From Chaunax sp. Z400 (lineage: Eukaryota > Chordata > Actinopteri > Lophiiformes > Chaunacidae): a stretch of DNA of 64,000 nucleotides. Made by a program: the position numbers and the translations under genes. Positions 11,166 to 23,040 of the stretch are shown piece by piece; the first letter of the stretch is position 1, and each line of letters starts with the position of its first letter. The DNA lies in NCBI GenBank assembly GCA_037577475.1, contig CM075194.1, positions 21,268,992-21,332,991 on the forward strand, read 5' to 3'. Under the pieces are notes generated by a model, which did not search any database, had not been told where the DNA came from, and saw nothing but the letters and a program-made list of their open reading frames with translations.

Positions 11166-11978
11166 GAAGTACAATATACTGTATATCTTTTAGCACCTTC
11201 TTAGGTCCCTGACTATATGTGGTGTCCCACATCATTGCTGGTGAATGGGAAGGAGAGCCATATTTGCCTCTTAATTTCCGTAACAGCAGTGAATTGTGGG
11301 ACAACAGCACAGGGATTTAAAAAATCAACAAACTCTATAAGACCCATGGGGGTGTGTATACTTCCAAATATCAGGTTGTGTTTAGCGCTTCATAGCTCCT
11401 TAACGGTTTGACCTAGAGATGAGCCGCTTTCCCTCGTAAACTAGAGAATCAGCGCTTTTGAATGAGCCCCTGGTTGTATTTGTGGATCGTATTCTGACCA
11501 GGATCATACAGGCACTTTCTTTCCGGACTTTCTCAAGACGTGTCAGTGAAAACAATACCCCGGCAGACAGTCATTCCTTACGGTAATACACCTACAAGCT
11601 GTTTGTCAACCGTTGTTAAACTCACAAAGCCCTGCCTAAGAGTTGTGAAGCCGGGTTTTGTTGTTCACACAACCTCAGACATGATGGGAAGTATCGTTTT
11701 TGACTTTTCCAAGGAGGAATGATTCGATGGCTGGCAGCTGTGAACAATATTCAGGTACCTGACGTTTGTCAGAGATCTGTATTCCAGAAATACACTAAAG
11801 TAATGTATAAACTGGCCTACAAATCTTTTAAAAACTCACATATATACTCACATATATTTAATTATACATTTTATTGTACAATTTTTGGCACTTTAACAAT
11901 GTATTGTGGCATTAAAATTAGTTGTGCGAGCACCAGGGCCTAGAATCATCACTTTCATATGGCCAGAGATCTCTCTCC
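11166..11978. other. 3' flank and 3' UTR of cep164-like copy 1
   Basis: The stretch lies beyond the stop codon of the minus-strand gene. A minus-strand AATAAA at 11870-11875 lies 104 bases past the stop and is the best polyadenylation signal. The rest has short frames (for example 11540-11722 plus strand) without recognised domains. The first 40 bases also occur at the right edge of the window, showing that this 3' flank belongs to the repeated unit. Confidence 0.5.
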
Positions 11979-14900
11979 TCAGACTTGTTTAGGACGGTGG
12001 GATGGCCTCCTGATGAGCGGGTGAGGGATAAAAGGAGAGAGACACATGGTCAGTGTAGCTGGAAAATATAATACTCTGTAACAGCAATAATAACAGTGTG
12101 TATGACAGGTTCTTTAAAATAAGAGTTACCTGTCCTGTTTGGTGGATTCACTGTGTGGATTTGGATTCTTCATCTTTCTTTTGGGGTTTCTTTTGGCCTC
12201 CTGATACAACAAGGGGAAAGTAATTAACTCAATTAGCATTAACTCTTTCTTTAAATCAACCCAGTCTCAGCAGTCGTCGTAATTACTATTCAGCAGAAAG
12301 ATGATAACATTCTTTCCTACCTCTGGCAGGTGTTTTATCATCTCATCTGTCACTCCTCCTTCCTGATTGGGGAACTGGGAGGAACTGGTCTGGGATGCCT
12401 GCAGAGTTGCCTGTCTCTTCAGCAGCCGTTCCATTTTGGGTTCTGGTCTGGGGGAGTCGCTCACTACTTGTTCCACCCCACTAATTAGAACAAAGTGAAT
12501 TCTCATTAGTTAATGGAGTCCCTCTATACAGCTAGTAGTAGTAGTGAAGTACAAACATAGAGTGCATGGATGTCCTTGAGGGACACTTTACCTGGTCCTG
12601 TGATCGAGGTCACATCTCTCCTGCACCTCTTTCTTCCGTCTCTTCTTGTCTGTGTTGTTCATACTAATGCCTTCCATAGCTTTATCTATCTCCTTCTTGG
12701 CGACGCTATTTTCTTCCACAGCGGTATTCCTCTCATTATTTTGCGTCTCTGCCTCCTCCTTGGCCTTCCTAATGTCTTCCCTGGCTTGATCCCTCTCTTT
12801 CCTTAGCTTCATTTCCTTTGCCTTGGCTCTCTTTTTGTATTCCAAGACCTTAGCTAACTCATCCTTTACACTGTCAGTGTCCTCCATGGCCTTATCCCTC
12901 TCATTTCTTAGGATCTCTGCCTCCTCCTTGGCCTTCCTAATGTCTTCCCTGGCTTGATCCCTCTCTTTCCTTAGCTTCATTTCCTTCGCCTCGGCTCTCT
13001 TTTTGTATTCCAAGGCCTTAGCTATCGTCTTCTTAAGCCTGTCAACCTCCTCATTGGCCCTCCTAGGGTCTTCTAAGGCCTTGTCCCTCTCATTTCTGAG
13101 CCTCTCTGTCTCCTCCTTGGCCCTCCTGGTTTCTTCAATGGCCTTATCCCTCTCAGTTCTAAGGCTCTTCGCCTCTTCTTTGGCCTTATCCCTCTCAGTT
13201 CTAAGGCTCTCCGCCTCTTCTTTGGCCTTATCCCTCTCTTTTCTTAGCATCCGTTCCTTTGCCTTGGCTCTCTTATTGTCTTCCAAGGCCTTAGCTATCT
13301 CATCCTTTTTACTGTCAGTGTCCTCATTGTCCCTCCTGCTGTCTTCAATGGCCTTATCCCTCTCATTTCTTAGGCTCTCTGCCTCCTTCTTGGCCTTCAT
13401 CATGTCTTCAATGGCCTTATCCCTCGCTTGTCTTAGCTTATGTTCCTTCATCTTGGCCTTCCTCTGGTCTTCCATGGCCTTATCCCTCTCCTCAGTCAGC
13501 CTCTCGGACTGTTCTCGGACTTGATTATAATCCTCTCTCATCTTGTCCAGCTCCTGCTTCAGCTCTACTCTCTCCTGGAGCTGAGGTAAGGCCTGACACA
13601 CACAGACACACACACACACACACACACACAGACACACACACACACACAGACACACACACACACACACACACAGACACACACACACACACACACACACAGA
13701 CACACACAGACACACACACAGACACACACCAAAAAAAATCAGTGGTTGATAGACAGAAGAGTGAGAGGATAGAATCTCTCTTTTCATTCATGTGTACTAC
13801 CTTTATCTGTCCGTCCACTTTGTCCTCTTCCTGTCCAAGCTTCTTCTTTTTCTTCTTCAGATTTGCTACCTGATAAGAGACAGAAATCATTAGTCCATAT
13901 GGTTTATGTTAGTGTATCACTGACTAACAGTATGGACACTATGGGATAGAAAACCTTAGTCTGTAGCATGGTCTCCTGGCTCTTCAGATCTTTAGCTCTC
14001 AGCTCAATCTGATCTGACAGATTCTTTAGTTCTGACTCCTGAAAGAAGAAATAAGACAGGTTTATTCTCTGGAATAAAGGGTTACTCTTCCTCAATCTGG
14101 TGAACCAATTAATATTTCAGTCCATAAATTGGAGACATGTTTTACCAAACTGATAGTGATACCACATAGAAAAGTACCCATGAGCTATCTGTTTTCTAAA
14201 GGCAGTGTAATGGCACTACATGACCAGCCTGCATCTGCCCGCTCTCACCTTCTGTGATCGTGTCTGCTGGGCCTTTTGCATCTGTGCATCAAGCTCCAAG
14301 CGAAGTTTTTCCAGCTGGGCAGTGTTTGAGTCCTGGAGACGCTTTCTCTCTTCCTGCAGATGAGAATTCAAGTTCTTCTTCAAACAGTCCTTCTGGAAAA
14401 CATAAACACACACGATTTAATAATTGGGAAAACCACCCAAATAGGAGTGAACAGTGTTATTTAGTTACTCAAAACTATCTGTGATATTTCTCATTTCTGC
14501 TAGTGAAGACTTTATTAGAAATGACCCAACATAATTTACTAATCACATCCACAACTTGCAGTTTTCACTACCAACGGTTGTCCAGTATGAGGACATGCAT
14601 CAGCTAAATGTAAACACTGTCTGACCTCATCCATGCATTGCTTTCTGATGCTGTGCATCTCTCGCTCATGGTCCTCCCTCAGCTGCTCCATCTTTGTCTG
14701 GTGATCACGCTGCATTTCATCTTGCATGTTCTGGTTAATATTTTTGAGCTAGACAGAGACATAAAATATGTTGCTTAAACACTGCATAGTGTTGTCATCA
14801 CCAAGAATTCTTAGTCTTTCTATTTTCTAACAATAGTTGACAGGAAATGACCTAACTAGAGGTGTGCTGAAGAAAGTGACAGGAGAGTAATCATTACAAC

Positions 14901-17900
14901 TTGAACTACACAACATGTAGCCACCAACAAAAATGGCTTCAGGCTGATCTTTCTGCTGCTTATGAAAACTGGTATCCAGGTCAACATGTGTACCACTAAC
15001 ACCCAGCACAGTTTAGAAGCTATTTGATAGCTGTTTGCTCTCTGTGTTGATACTAGTATTTTTCTTTAGCTTTAGCTATGTTATGAGATATTGCAGAAAA
15101 GCAGTCTAAGGGCAACTCATACCAGGTTCAAGAACAAAATGTAAACAGTAAAATTCAAATGGCCTAACAATACTGAAATCAAATATGCAAAAATGAGCAG
15201 GAAACAAGCAGGCAATAATCGCCAGTCACCTCCTGATTCAGAGAGCCACGTTTCTCCTCTGTTTCTCTCTGAAGCCTCTTTCTCTCTGCTAGGAGCTCCT
15301 CTTCCTTCTCTGCCCTCAGACGTTCCATGTACTGCCTGTTCTGGGCCTCCACTTTGTAGCACATATCTGCTTCCTCTTTCTCCTCTTGCTCTTCCTTCTG
15401 TCGTTGTAACTTTGTACTTTTTGCGTGCATCACCTCCTGGAAGGACTTCATATTCTTCTTGTGCTCCTCGAGGGCGAGCTGGATTTCCTTTTCGTTCTCA
15501 TCCTTGATAGTCTGGATCTTCTTCTTCTTCTCGTTCAGCAAAAACTCCTCATCCTCCTCGGCTTTCCACCGTTTCTTCTGCTGCTCCTTCATCTGTTGTT
15601 CTAATGTTTGAGCTTCTGTTTCCAGCTCCTCCCGCATGGACTTAATTTTCTTCATCTTGTCCGAGGTCATACGTTGATGATCCGCCTCTTCTTTCCTCAC
15701 CAACTTTATGCGGACCTGCAGTGCCTCCTCCTGCTCATCCTGGAGGTTCTTTATGCTCCTGTTATAGTTCTCTTTGAGGGTCCGCAATCTCTTCTCCTTC
15801 TCACTGGTGATACGTTCATTCGCCTCCTTTTCTTCTTTGTCCAGCTTCTCCTGGTGGAAACGCAGTCGATTCTCCTTCGCCTTCAGCTTACTTTGCCTCA
15901 TCTCCTCTTCGTCTTCTGAATCAGAGCTTTTCAAGCATTCAACAATTTCATCATGAGACCAACAGGGTTTCAGTGGTGCGCACTACAAAACCAGAACCAT
16001 TACAAAACAGGTTAATGAAAAACAGTTGAATGAGTGAATGACTGTATGGACGGGTGTCACACTGCATAATCACACTACCTGAACATTGCATTTTTGTATC
16101 ATCTCCTGAAGGTGCATGTTGATTTCCTGCAATAAGAAACCCAACATCATACTTAGTGATTTGTAATGGTTCTGAATGAACACACACATGCACATGTTCA
16201 ACAAACAAAACCGCACAAGAAACACCTAACAGTAGAGTGTGGTGTATTTTCTGAAGAGAGACGGAAACAGACGCAGCAGAGGGCAAAAGCAAAGAGCACA
16301 TACAAACACGACAAAGGCAAGCTGGCAGGCTAACTGTAAAATCACACAGCCAAGCGATCTGTAACTGAAGTGAGAGGAATCGGATAATGGGGCAGAGGAT
16401 GGAGGGAGATGAGAGCCCCGTCTCCAGTCAAATCAACTGCCCGTCTAAAATCAGATAGATCAGAACTATCCCATCCAGTCGTCAGGGGCTCACATTAAGT
16501 ATCCTCTGACCAAATAATATTCAAGTTGGCTAAAGATGAGGTCCAGGTTGGGGACCACACACAATACATAAATACAGGTGCACACATTAGCATCTATAGC
16601 CCACTTAATTAAGTTAACATCATTAATTGATCAAACAAATACAACACTGTATTTCTAGTTGAAGCCCCCTTTACTTCACAATATACCCTGTAAAAAATGT
16701 CAGGCTCAGTGTTAACCCCCATAATTATTAGTACACTACCTGGTGTGCCAGGTCAGCTCATTCTGTATATATTGAAATATTTTAAAGTAACCACTTCAAG
16801 TGTTTCCTATAGATTGACGGTGGACGTTAATTATATCTTTCTTTGGAAAATGTTTGAAAGAACAACCAGAAGTGCACCTCTGCACCATCTTTGTCTCTCT
16901 CTGCAGAGCATGTGTGGTTGTAAACAGATAGGAGGGGTAGAGCGAGAGGAGCATGTCCACTAGCTAACTGATCACAGAAAATGCTATTCTCACAGACTGA
17001 TATACCTGGTCAGCCCACCCAAGTAAAGTCTGTGCATGGGAAAACAAATGATATGTTTGAGTGTGTTATTTGTGGCAGGCTGTTGCCAATAAGTGAATAT
17101 ATGGGAAGCCTTGACTCGTCACTCATGGTGAAAACATTCCATGATCTTCCAAAGATAAGCAAAGAAGACGAAAACATAGCTGGAAGTCAGTACAAAAGTA
17201 GAAGTGTGTGTTTGTTTTGTATTTACTCCTTGCTCCGGCTCCGGCTCCGGCTCCTCCTCAGCTAGAGTTACATCATTGGCTTCATTGTCCTAGAGCACAG
17301 GGGCACACACGCACAACACTATTATAAACCATTATAAAGTAAAAATTACTCATTCCTAAAAGGCACTCTATCCCTCTGGAATTAAAGAATCAAAATCTAC
17401 AAAATCAGCACTGTTGTTTCTATACACAGACTTCAAGACTAGTGTGAGGCTCAAAGGAATCATATGGTCCTTCAAAGAGCACTCAGATCGTACCCAGAGG
17501 GACATTTTGACAGAATGAAGCATTTCTCCAGAGGATACAACATTAAAACTGTATTTTCTTTTTTAAAAGCGCTCACTGTTGGAATCTTTAGTGACTCGGT
17601 CTGATTCTTCTTCTCATTTTCCTTCGTCTCTGTGCCTTCAGTGGTGGCCTCAAGCTGGAGGCGCTCACGCTCATCACGTACCAGGCGGCAGTGGAGCTCA
17701 TGTTTGGGATGTTCCATGACGGACTCATCAGTCAACATGTTGTAATACTCAAATTGATCATCTTCCTTTCGCTTGCTGTCAGGGGGAAAAGGAGGAGAGA
17801 GAGGAGGGGGTCACTTTAACACTTCCAAAAACCCCAGGACAGGGGGGAGAGGTGATGGGTGGATGACTAGGTGAACAGGGAGATGTCACCAGAGGTTGTG

Positions 17901-20157
17901 CTGTCACCTGACAGTGAACGCTGCACCACATGAACTATAGAAGTCAATATAACCCTATCTCAGTCATCTGATTAGAACTGAGTTCATAATTATTGGTTTC
18001 AAAACATAAAATCCCCATTTTTAGTTCCATTCTCTCAAAGTATCAGACTGAGGCTAAAAATATATAAAACCAAAACCACAAATCAATCCTTCATTTCTCT
18101 CCTCTGGGATTCCTTATCAGCCTCTGAGTCGACAGGACAACAGACAGAGGAGAAACAGTGGACGGGTTTTTCATTTACTTAAACAATAGTGGGTCCAACA
18201 GTGGCTGAAATAATAGAAATAAAGATAGAACTAAAATAAAACCCAGAGGAACACATCTAGTGCTACAAAACTAGTAGTCTGCTCCAGATTAAAATCATCA
18301 GTGATTAATGTTCAGTTAACGAATCTCTACTCTCAAGCTTCTCTGCAATACTTACAGTATAAGCCAATTGTTAGGCATAGGGGCATTCAGGCAGTCCCTG
18401 GCCAGCGAAAGGAGCTCTGGCTCAGTGTCAGGATCAATGCCAATCTGTCGGGCGTAATCAAGGATTTCTGATGATAGAGAAGATTGAGATATTAGACAGG
18501 ATGAATGTAAAAGTCATCAAATAGATTTACCAGTTCATTAAGGCAAAGTGAGGCACCCCAAAACAAAACATGATATCATATAATGACATCATTTGAGTGG
18601 GATGAAAAAATCTATGTATTGATAGTGAATAACTACATGTTTTCAAATCTACTATCATCCCACTTTATCAGTCAACATACAGTGTTAACCAATCACACAG
18701 TAGATTTAACATCTGCCACTCATGAGCTGCTGATAAAAATCACATGTGGTTGGAGAGTTTATATGTTTCTATTTGTAGATAATGTAAGTTCAGTAAGTCA
18801 GTCATGAACCTGCCTCCAACCAAACACAGTTTGTAAACCTCCCTCATCCCTGCTTACCTTCTTTTGAGAATGTATATTCCTCACTCTCGTCAGATTTAGG
18901 GGCCACAGGATGTCTTCGCTCACGCTCCTGAATCACCAGGAGGCGGAATTGCTCATCTGTGGGATCATCCTCGGTGAACTCATCAGTCAACATGTTGTGA
19001 TAAACACCTTCATCATCTTCACGCTTGCTGTGGGGGAAAAGGAGGAGAGAGAGGAGGGGGTCACTTTAACACTTCCAAAAACCCCAGGACAGGGGGGAGA
19101 GATGATGGGTGGATGACTAGGTGAACAGGGAGATGTCACCAGAGGTTGTGCTGTCACCTGACAGTGAACGCTGCAACATATGAACTATAGAAGTCAATAT
19201 AACCCTATCTCAGTCATCTGATTAGAACTGAGTTCATAATTATTGGTTTCAAAACATAAAATCCCCATTTTTAGTTCCATTCCCTCAAAGTATCAGACTG
19301 AGGCTAAAAATATATAAAACCAAAACCACAAATCATTCCTTCATTTCTCTCCTCTGGGATTCCTTATCAGCCTCTGAGTCGACAGGACAACAGACAGAGG
19401 AGAAACAGTGGACGGGTTTTTCATTTACTTAAACAATAGTGGGTCCAACAGTGGCTGAAATAATAGAAATAAAGATAGAACTAAAATAAAACCCAGAGGA
19501 ACACATCTAGTGCTACAAAACTAGTAGTCTGCTCCAGATTAAAATCATCAGTGATTAATGTTCAGTTAACGAATCTCTACTCTCAAGCTTCTCTGCAATA
19601 CTTACATATATTCCCATCCATCAAGCATAGGGGCATGGATGGCTTTCCTGGCCAGCCAAAGGAGCTCTGGCTCAGTGTCAGGATCAATGCCAATCTGTCG
19701 GGCGTAATCAAGGATTTCTGATGATAGAGAAGATTGAGATATTAGACAGGATGAATGTAAAAGTCGTCAAATAGACTTACCAGTTCATTAAGGCAAAGTG
19801 AGGCACCCCAAAACAAAACATGATATCATATAATGACATAACAATTTGAGTGGGATAAAAAAAAATCTATGTTTTGATAGTGAATAACTACATGTTTTCA
19901 AATCTACTATCATCCCACTTTATCAATCAACATACAGTGTAAACCAATCACACAGTAGATTTAACATCTGCCACTCATGAGCTGCTGATAAAAATCACAT
20001 GTGGTTGGAGAGTTTATATGTTTCTATTTGTAGATAACTAAGTACAGTAAGTCAGTCATGAACCTGCCTCCAACCAAACACAGTTTGTAAACCTCCCTCC
20101 TCCCTGCTTACCTTCACTGTCCTCAAGTTCAGTGTCCTCCACTTTATGATTAGACAT
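11979..20157 (-). CDS. cep164-like: CEP164-like coiled-coil protein, copy 1 (16 exons)
   Basis: Sixteen minus-strand exons join with GT-AG borders and matching phases: 20157-20112, 19717-19606, 19027-18858, 18467-18356, 17775-17577, 17289-17227, 16126-16079, 15982-15230, 14748-14626, 14392-14249, 14038-13955, 13869-13801, 13592-12592, 12480-12321, 12200-12130, 12009-11979. Together they give 3186 nt, 1061 codons plus TGA. The N-terminus (ILDYARQIGIDPDTEPELL) closely follows the start of CEP164 (EILEFAREIGIDP.KEPELMWLAR). A later exon with IELRAKDLKSQ resembles CEP164 coiled coil, and most of the rest is charged coiled coil. CEP164 is a centriolar distal-appendage protein needed for cilium formation, and its WW domain binds TTBK2. 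Here the WW-like module is duplicated and degenerate, so partner binding may differ. The start ATG follows an acceptor-like ctgcag, so an untranslated or extra upstream exon is possible. Confidence 0.75.
12592..13592 (-). CDS. cep164-like: Large coiled-coil repeat exon, cep164-like copy 1
   Basis: This 1001-nt exon encodes LPQLQERVELKQELDKM and then a series of 21-residue units such as AKEEAESLRNERDKAIEDSRR, interspersed with 14-residue half units (EEAESLRTERDKAK). Unit lengths of 21 and 14 are three and two heptads, so gain or loss of units keeps the coiled-coil register and the reading frame. Copy 2 lacks one 14-residue unit. The exon is preceded directly by a (TG)n tract in the sense strand. 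The antisense strand shows long leucine-serine-rich open frames, which are by-products of the repeat. Confidence 0.85.
13596..13729. repeat. (CA)n tract at a 3' splice site, copy 1
   Basis: About 134 bp of (CA)n broken by cagaca units. In the gene's sense it is (TG)n with occasional tctg, and it ends in tgtcag, the acceptor of the 13592-12592 exon, in place of an ordinary pyrimidine tract. The counterpart at 56191-56572 is about 382 bp. Confidence 0.95.
15230..15982 (-). CDS. cep164-like: 753-nt coiled-coil exon, cep164-like copy 1
   Basis: The exon follows the acceptor ggttttgtag, reads CAPLKPCWSHDEIVECLKSS, then an acidic stretch (DSEDEEE) and about 210 residues of charged coiled coil ending at SLNQE before gtgact. 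It is 251 codons in phase 0. Copy 2 (58073-58825) has five substitutions by eye and no frame damage, which suggests constraint or very recent duplication. Confidence 0.85.
16127..17226. other. Intron of cep164-like copy 1
   Basis: No further phase-compatible exon was recognised here on the minus strand. A plus-strand frame at 16981-17265 with two CxxC pairs is open in both copies, but it overlaps an exon on the other strand and its differences are mostly amino-acid changing, so it is not called a gene. Confidence 0.45.
17577..18467 (-). CDS. cep164-like: WW-like module 2 exons, cep164-like copy 1
   Basis: Two exons, 18467-18356 (112 nt) and 17775-17577 (199 nt), form one CEP164-type N-terminal module. 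The first encodes ILDYARQIGIDPDTEPELL then APMPNNW; the second continues with KRKEDDQFEYYNMLTDES and MEHPKHELHCRLVRDERER. The layout matches the CEP164 WW region (W...YY.N.....M.HP...H...V..ER), but the second signature tryptophan, expected just before the HP, is missing. This suggests weakened or altered proline-ligand binding. Confidence 0.7.
17776..20110. repeat. Intragenic tandem duplication of about 1.25 kb
   Basis: Intron and exon sequence from about 17776-18857 is repeated at about 19028-20111, including the text ccaaaaaccccaggacaggg (17824 and 19076) and the long shared intron up to the 112-nt exon. The two units are very similar, so the module duplication is young. Copy 2 has only one unit (about 60637-61720). 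Confidence 0.9.
18858..19717 (-). CDS. cep164-like: WW-like module 1 exons, cep164-like copy 1
   Basis: Exons 19717-19606 (112 nt) and 19027-18858 (170 nt) repeat the layout of module 2. The first encodes EPELLWLARKAIHAPMLDGW, closer to CEP164 than module 2; the second has VYHNMLTDEFTEDD then EQFRLLVIQERERR. The WW fold residues are degraded further (YHN, DDP). The 170-nt exon and the neighbouring intron are specific to copy 1; copy 2 passes straight from a module-1-like first exon to a module-2-like second exon. Confidence 0.7.
20112..20157 (-). CDS. cep164-like: 5' coding exon, cep164-like copy 1
   Basis: The exon encodes MSNHKVEDTELEDSE plus one base, then GTAAGC. It is preceded by tctctgcag, an acceptor, and ttcccagc before the ATG, so it may follow a non-coding exon further upstream. 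The counterpart is 61935-61980. In copy 2 a second exon of the same kind lies between it and the gene body. Confidence 0.65.
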
Positions 20158-20329
20158 GCTGGGAACTGCAGAGACAAAGAAATTCAAAACAGGATGAATG
20201 TCACAACAAATGCAGAGATATTGGTTGTAAGAAAATAGAAGAAATTTGCAGGAGGGTTCCCATTTCATCTCAGTGTGTTGTGCAAAACACACCATTCCAC
20301 TATGCAAAAATACGTGATTATAGTATAGT

Positions 20330-20525
20330 ACTTTATATTTTATTCATTTTCTATTCTTGCACTAACTTTTCATTTATTAATTTGTACATTGTTCATTCCA
20401 TTTATTTCAATTTGTTCATTTATATATTCTAGCTTTCTATTTAGCTTTCCTTCCTCACATTTTTCATGGAGAATCTGTAGCGAATCAATTTCCCCACAGG
20501 GATCAATAAAGTATTTCTGATCCTG
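20330..20525 (+). mobile_element. LINE 3' tail
   Basis: The text cacagggatcaataaagtat followed by ttctgatcctgattctg is the usual 3' end of fish LINEs with a short TGATTC-like tail. It begins right where block C homology stops, so the insertion or its boundary coincides with the duplication edge. Confidence 0.7.
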
Positions 20526-21156
20526 ATTCTGTATACAGCTTAATCATCGTGATAACAGATGGACGCAACTTCATTTCAAGATAAATACGGGTCATCTGCG
20601 CTGCACGCCAGAGAGCAGGAGCAGAACCCCAAACACACAGAAGATGAATATTTTACAATGGCTCAGCTAATAAGACAAATATACAGTATAAGACTAAATA
20701 AACGACTCGCTGTACGACACAAGAGTGTTTCTGTAGGCCCGTGTTAGTGCTCTAGTGTCGCCTTAAAGCTATCCTTTGTTTTGTGTGTGGTTTCGATATT
20801 ACCACCACTTTACATCTGTAGTGATGATATGTAGGCTCTTACCGACGGCTTTGTGTGGCTGCTTTGTGTGGCTGCTTTGTGTAACTGCTCTAGGATGGGC
20901 AGATTGCAAATTACGGCCTTTATGGTTTGTCATTCCTTTGATACTTTCCGGAAAGCTGCCTTGATACATCAGAGACAGTTTGGCAGAGTTTTGTTTTGGG
21001 GTGCCTCACTTTGCTTTGATGAACTGGTAAATCTATTTACTGAGTGACTTTGATGACTATAGGATGACTATTGTATGAGAGCCACAATGCTGTGTGAAAG
21101 CTTTGTTCCATGGTTACAGTAGGCACCCTACAGTTAGCAGTACAGCTAGGCTAGGC
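20526..21156. other. Non-coding, nothing recognised
   Basis: Small frames at 20559-20747 and 20776-21047 have no recognised domain. A short tandem of ggctgctttgtgt occurs near 20853-20885. Confidence 0.4.
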
Positions 21157-22094
21157 CAGTGGTTCCCAAAGTATGGGTCGTGACCCACAGGTGGGTCGCA
21201 GGATATTTTATTTGGGTCGCCAGATAAAATAGTTATGATTCTATTTGACTATTATTCTAGATTTATATCTGCAGTACATCTTCCAGCCACATGAGGAATC
21301 GTGTTTCTAGCTCCACCACACATGGAGTTCAGCCAATCATAGCGCTACATTGGAACCAGGCAGGCGGTGCCTTGTTCAGAACCTGTTTGGGTTTGCGCCT
21401 TGCTGTCCACCATAGTTTCCACCAAAGTAATGAACAGATTTTGCAGGTGGTCACAAACATTGATTCCTGGCTAATAAAAAAGAAAGGCATAGCTAGAGAC
21501 CAGGGACAAGACCCAGCTAGGGACCAGACTGCTGCAGGTACTGTTAGCTTAGCTACCGCCCAGAGACTAAATGCTACACCCGATATGCGTATTGCTCTCC
21601 TCTTGTACACATGACTGGAACACAAAGAACAAGCAATATTGTGTTTGATTTAATGATGAGAGGGAAATACAAGTCTTTTAATTACAACAAAATGCACTTA
21701 ATTTGTAGTAGTTGAAATGTGTATTGATTACCTGATGTGTGCCTGTTTAATTTAGAATGCACTTCTCAAATAAAAATATGAACACATGAACATGAACATG
21801 AGTGGCTGTTAACTCCGACTCAATGCACACCACACCCCTCCTAAATGCGCTTATTTGATCATATCTATAAAGTATTTAAAATATGTACAGTATATATTTT
21901 CAATAAGCATACAATGCAGTTGTAATTTAAATGTATATCACTTTGAAAGTACACAGTAAAAATGGTCAGAAATATTAATTTATGCACAAATTGTTAATCT
22001 TGCCATTTATAGATAAGGCCTTTTGTGAATTAGGTCACGATGGTTTGTCGTTTTAAAAATGTGGGTCCCCAGAAACAAAGTTTGGGAACCACTG
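21157..22094. mobile_element. Non-autonomous hAT element
   Basis: The left end reads cagtggttcccaaagt and the right end ttgggaaccactg, the classic inverted ends of Charlie-like hAT elements. The left subterminal region has the common gggtcgtgacccacaggtgg motif. The flanking eight bases are ggctaggc and ggctaact, a partly decayed target duplication. The interior has a 107-codon frame (21291-21614) without recognised transposase motifs. Confidence 0.8.
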
Positions 22095-22479
22095 GGCTAA
22101 CTAGCCAACTAGCTAACCGGCTTGGCTCATTTATGCTCTTTGTATGTAAATGGATATATCTGTCCACAAACGGCCTATCCGTCGACCCGTACATACTTCC
22201 GTACTTCCTCTACGTCGGCATTGAAACAACTGCAGTGAAGTTTTAAAAGTTTCACAGCAAATTTACATTTGAGAAAACAAGAAAACACGCAAACTTAAAT
22301 AAATTTACTACAAATACAAAACTTAAAGGCATATTTCAACATAACACATTTCACATTGGCATTGATACAGTATTACACATAATAATAAGACAAATACAAG
22401 GCTGTAAATAACATAAAATAAAATAACAAGAAAAGTAAACTAAGTGTGAGGGTCATGTTCAAGCAACATCAATGTGTCC

Positions 22480-23040
22480 AATCACGAAAGAAGTTTTTGC
22501 AGGTTTCTGGTTGTCATGTAGTGTAGAGATGTCATATAAAGCTTCAAATCATTCTTCCATCCATTGATATGGGGTTTAACCTTTAGGTATTTGCATCTGT
22601 GAATAAAGTGTTTATCTAACAAAATCAAGTTGTTTGTAAGAAAGTCCAAGTTCTTTTCCTTTATAAATACTCCAGCTTGGATTGATATCCAACTCAACGA
22701 GTGCAACTAAATGTTTTTTGCTTGAAGCCAACTCTGAAATGAAAGCCAAAATTCCTGCACAGGTTCACACACTGAAAGAAAATATGCTCTACAGTCTCCA
22801 TATCTCTTTCGCAGAATTCACGAGTTGTTCTCCTAACTAAATGTTTTGATGCAGGAAGTGATTGGAAGGATATATATCATTCAGAATTTAAAATGTCAAT
22901 CCTTTCGCTTTTTGTAAGATTGGATAGATTAAATAAAATTCTTATTGTTCTTGCCTCCTCATCTCTACATTCCTGCAGAACATATTTTCTTTTCAGCTGG
23001 TTGGGGTAGTATTGAGCTAGCAAAACATTCCTAATAAATT
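22480..23040 (-). mobile_element. LINE C-terminal fragment (L1/Tx1-like)
   Basis: The minus strand shows KHFIHRCKYLKVKPHINGWK, typical of the last part of fish L1/Tx1-type ORF2 after the reverse transcriptase, with stops and frameshifts around it. Only the 3' end is present. Confidence 0.55.

Larger units (their letters stand above)
12425..20328. repeat. Segmental duplication block C, copy 1
   Basis: The block carries the cep164-like gene except its last exons and matches about 55055-62143 in the same orientation. For exons between 13801 and 16126 the offset is a constant 42843. Differences are the (CA)n length, a 42-bp coding indel, an extra exon-pair module in copy 1 and an extra 5' exon in copy 2. 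In the 753-nt exon I count five amino-acid differences out of 251, so the duplication is recent. Confidence 0.9.

Noticed and set aside
13003..13524. Leucine/serine-rich plus-strand frames (also 55640-56119)
   Set aside because: These are antisense readings of the repetitive coiled-coil exon of the minus-strand gene.
16981..17265. Plus-strand frame with CxxC pairs, open in both copies (also 59842-60126)
   Set aside because: It overlaps an exon and intron of the opposite-strand gene, has no identified family, and differences between copies mostly change amino acids. It could be an old zinc-finger transposon piece but is not supported.
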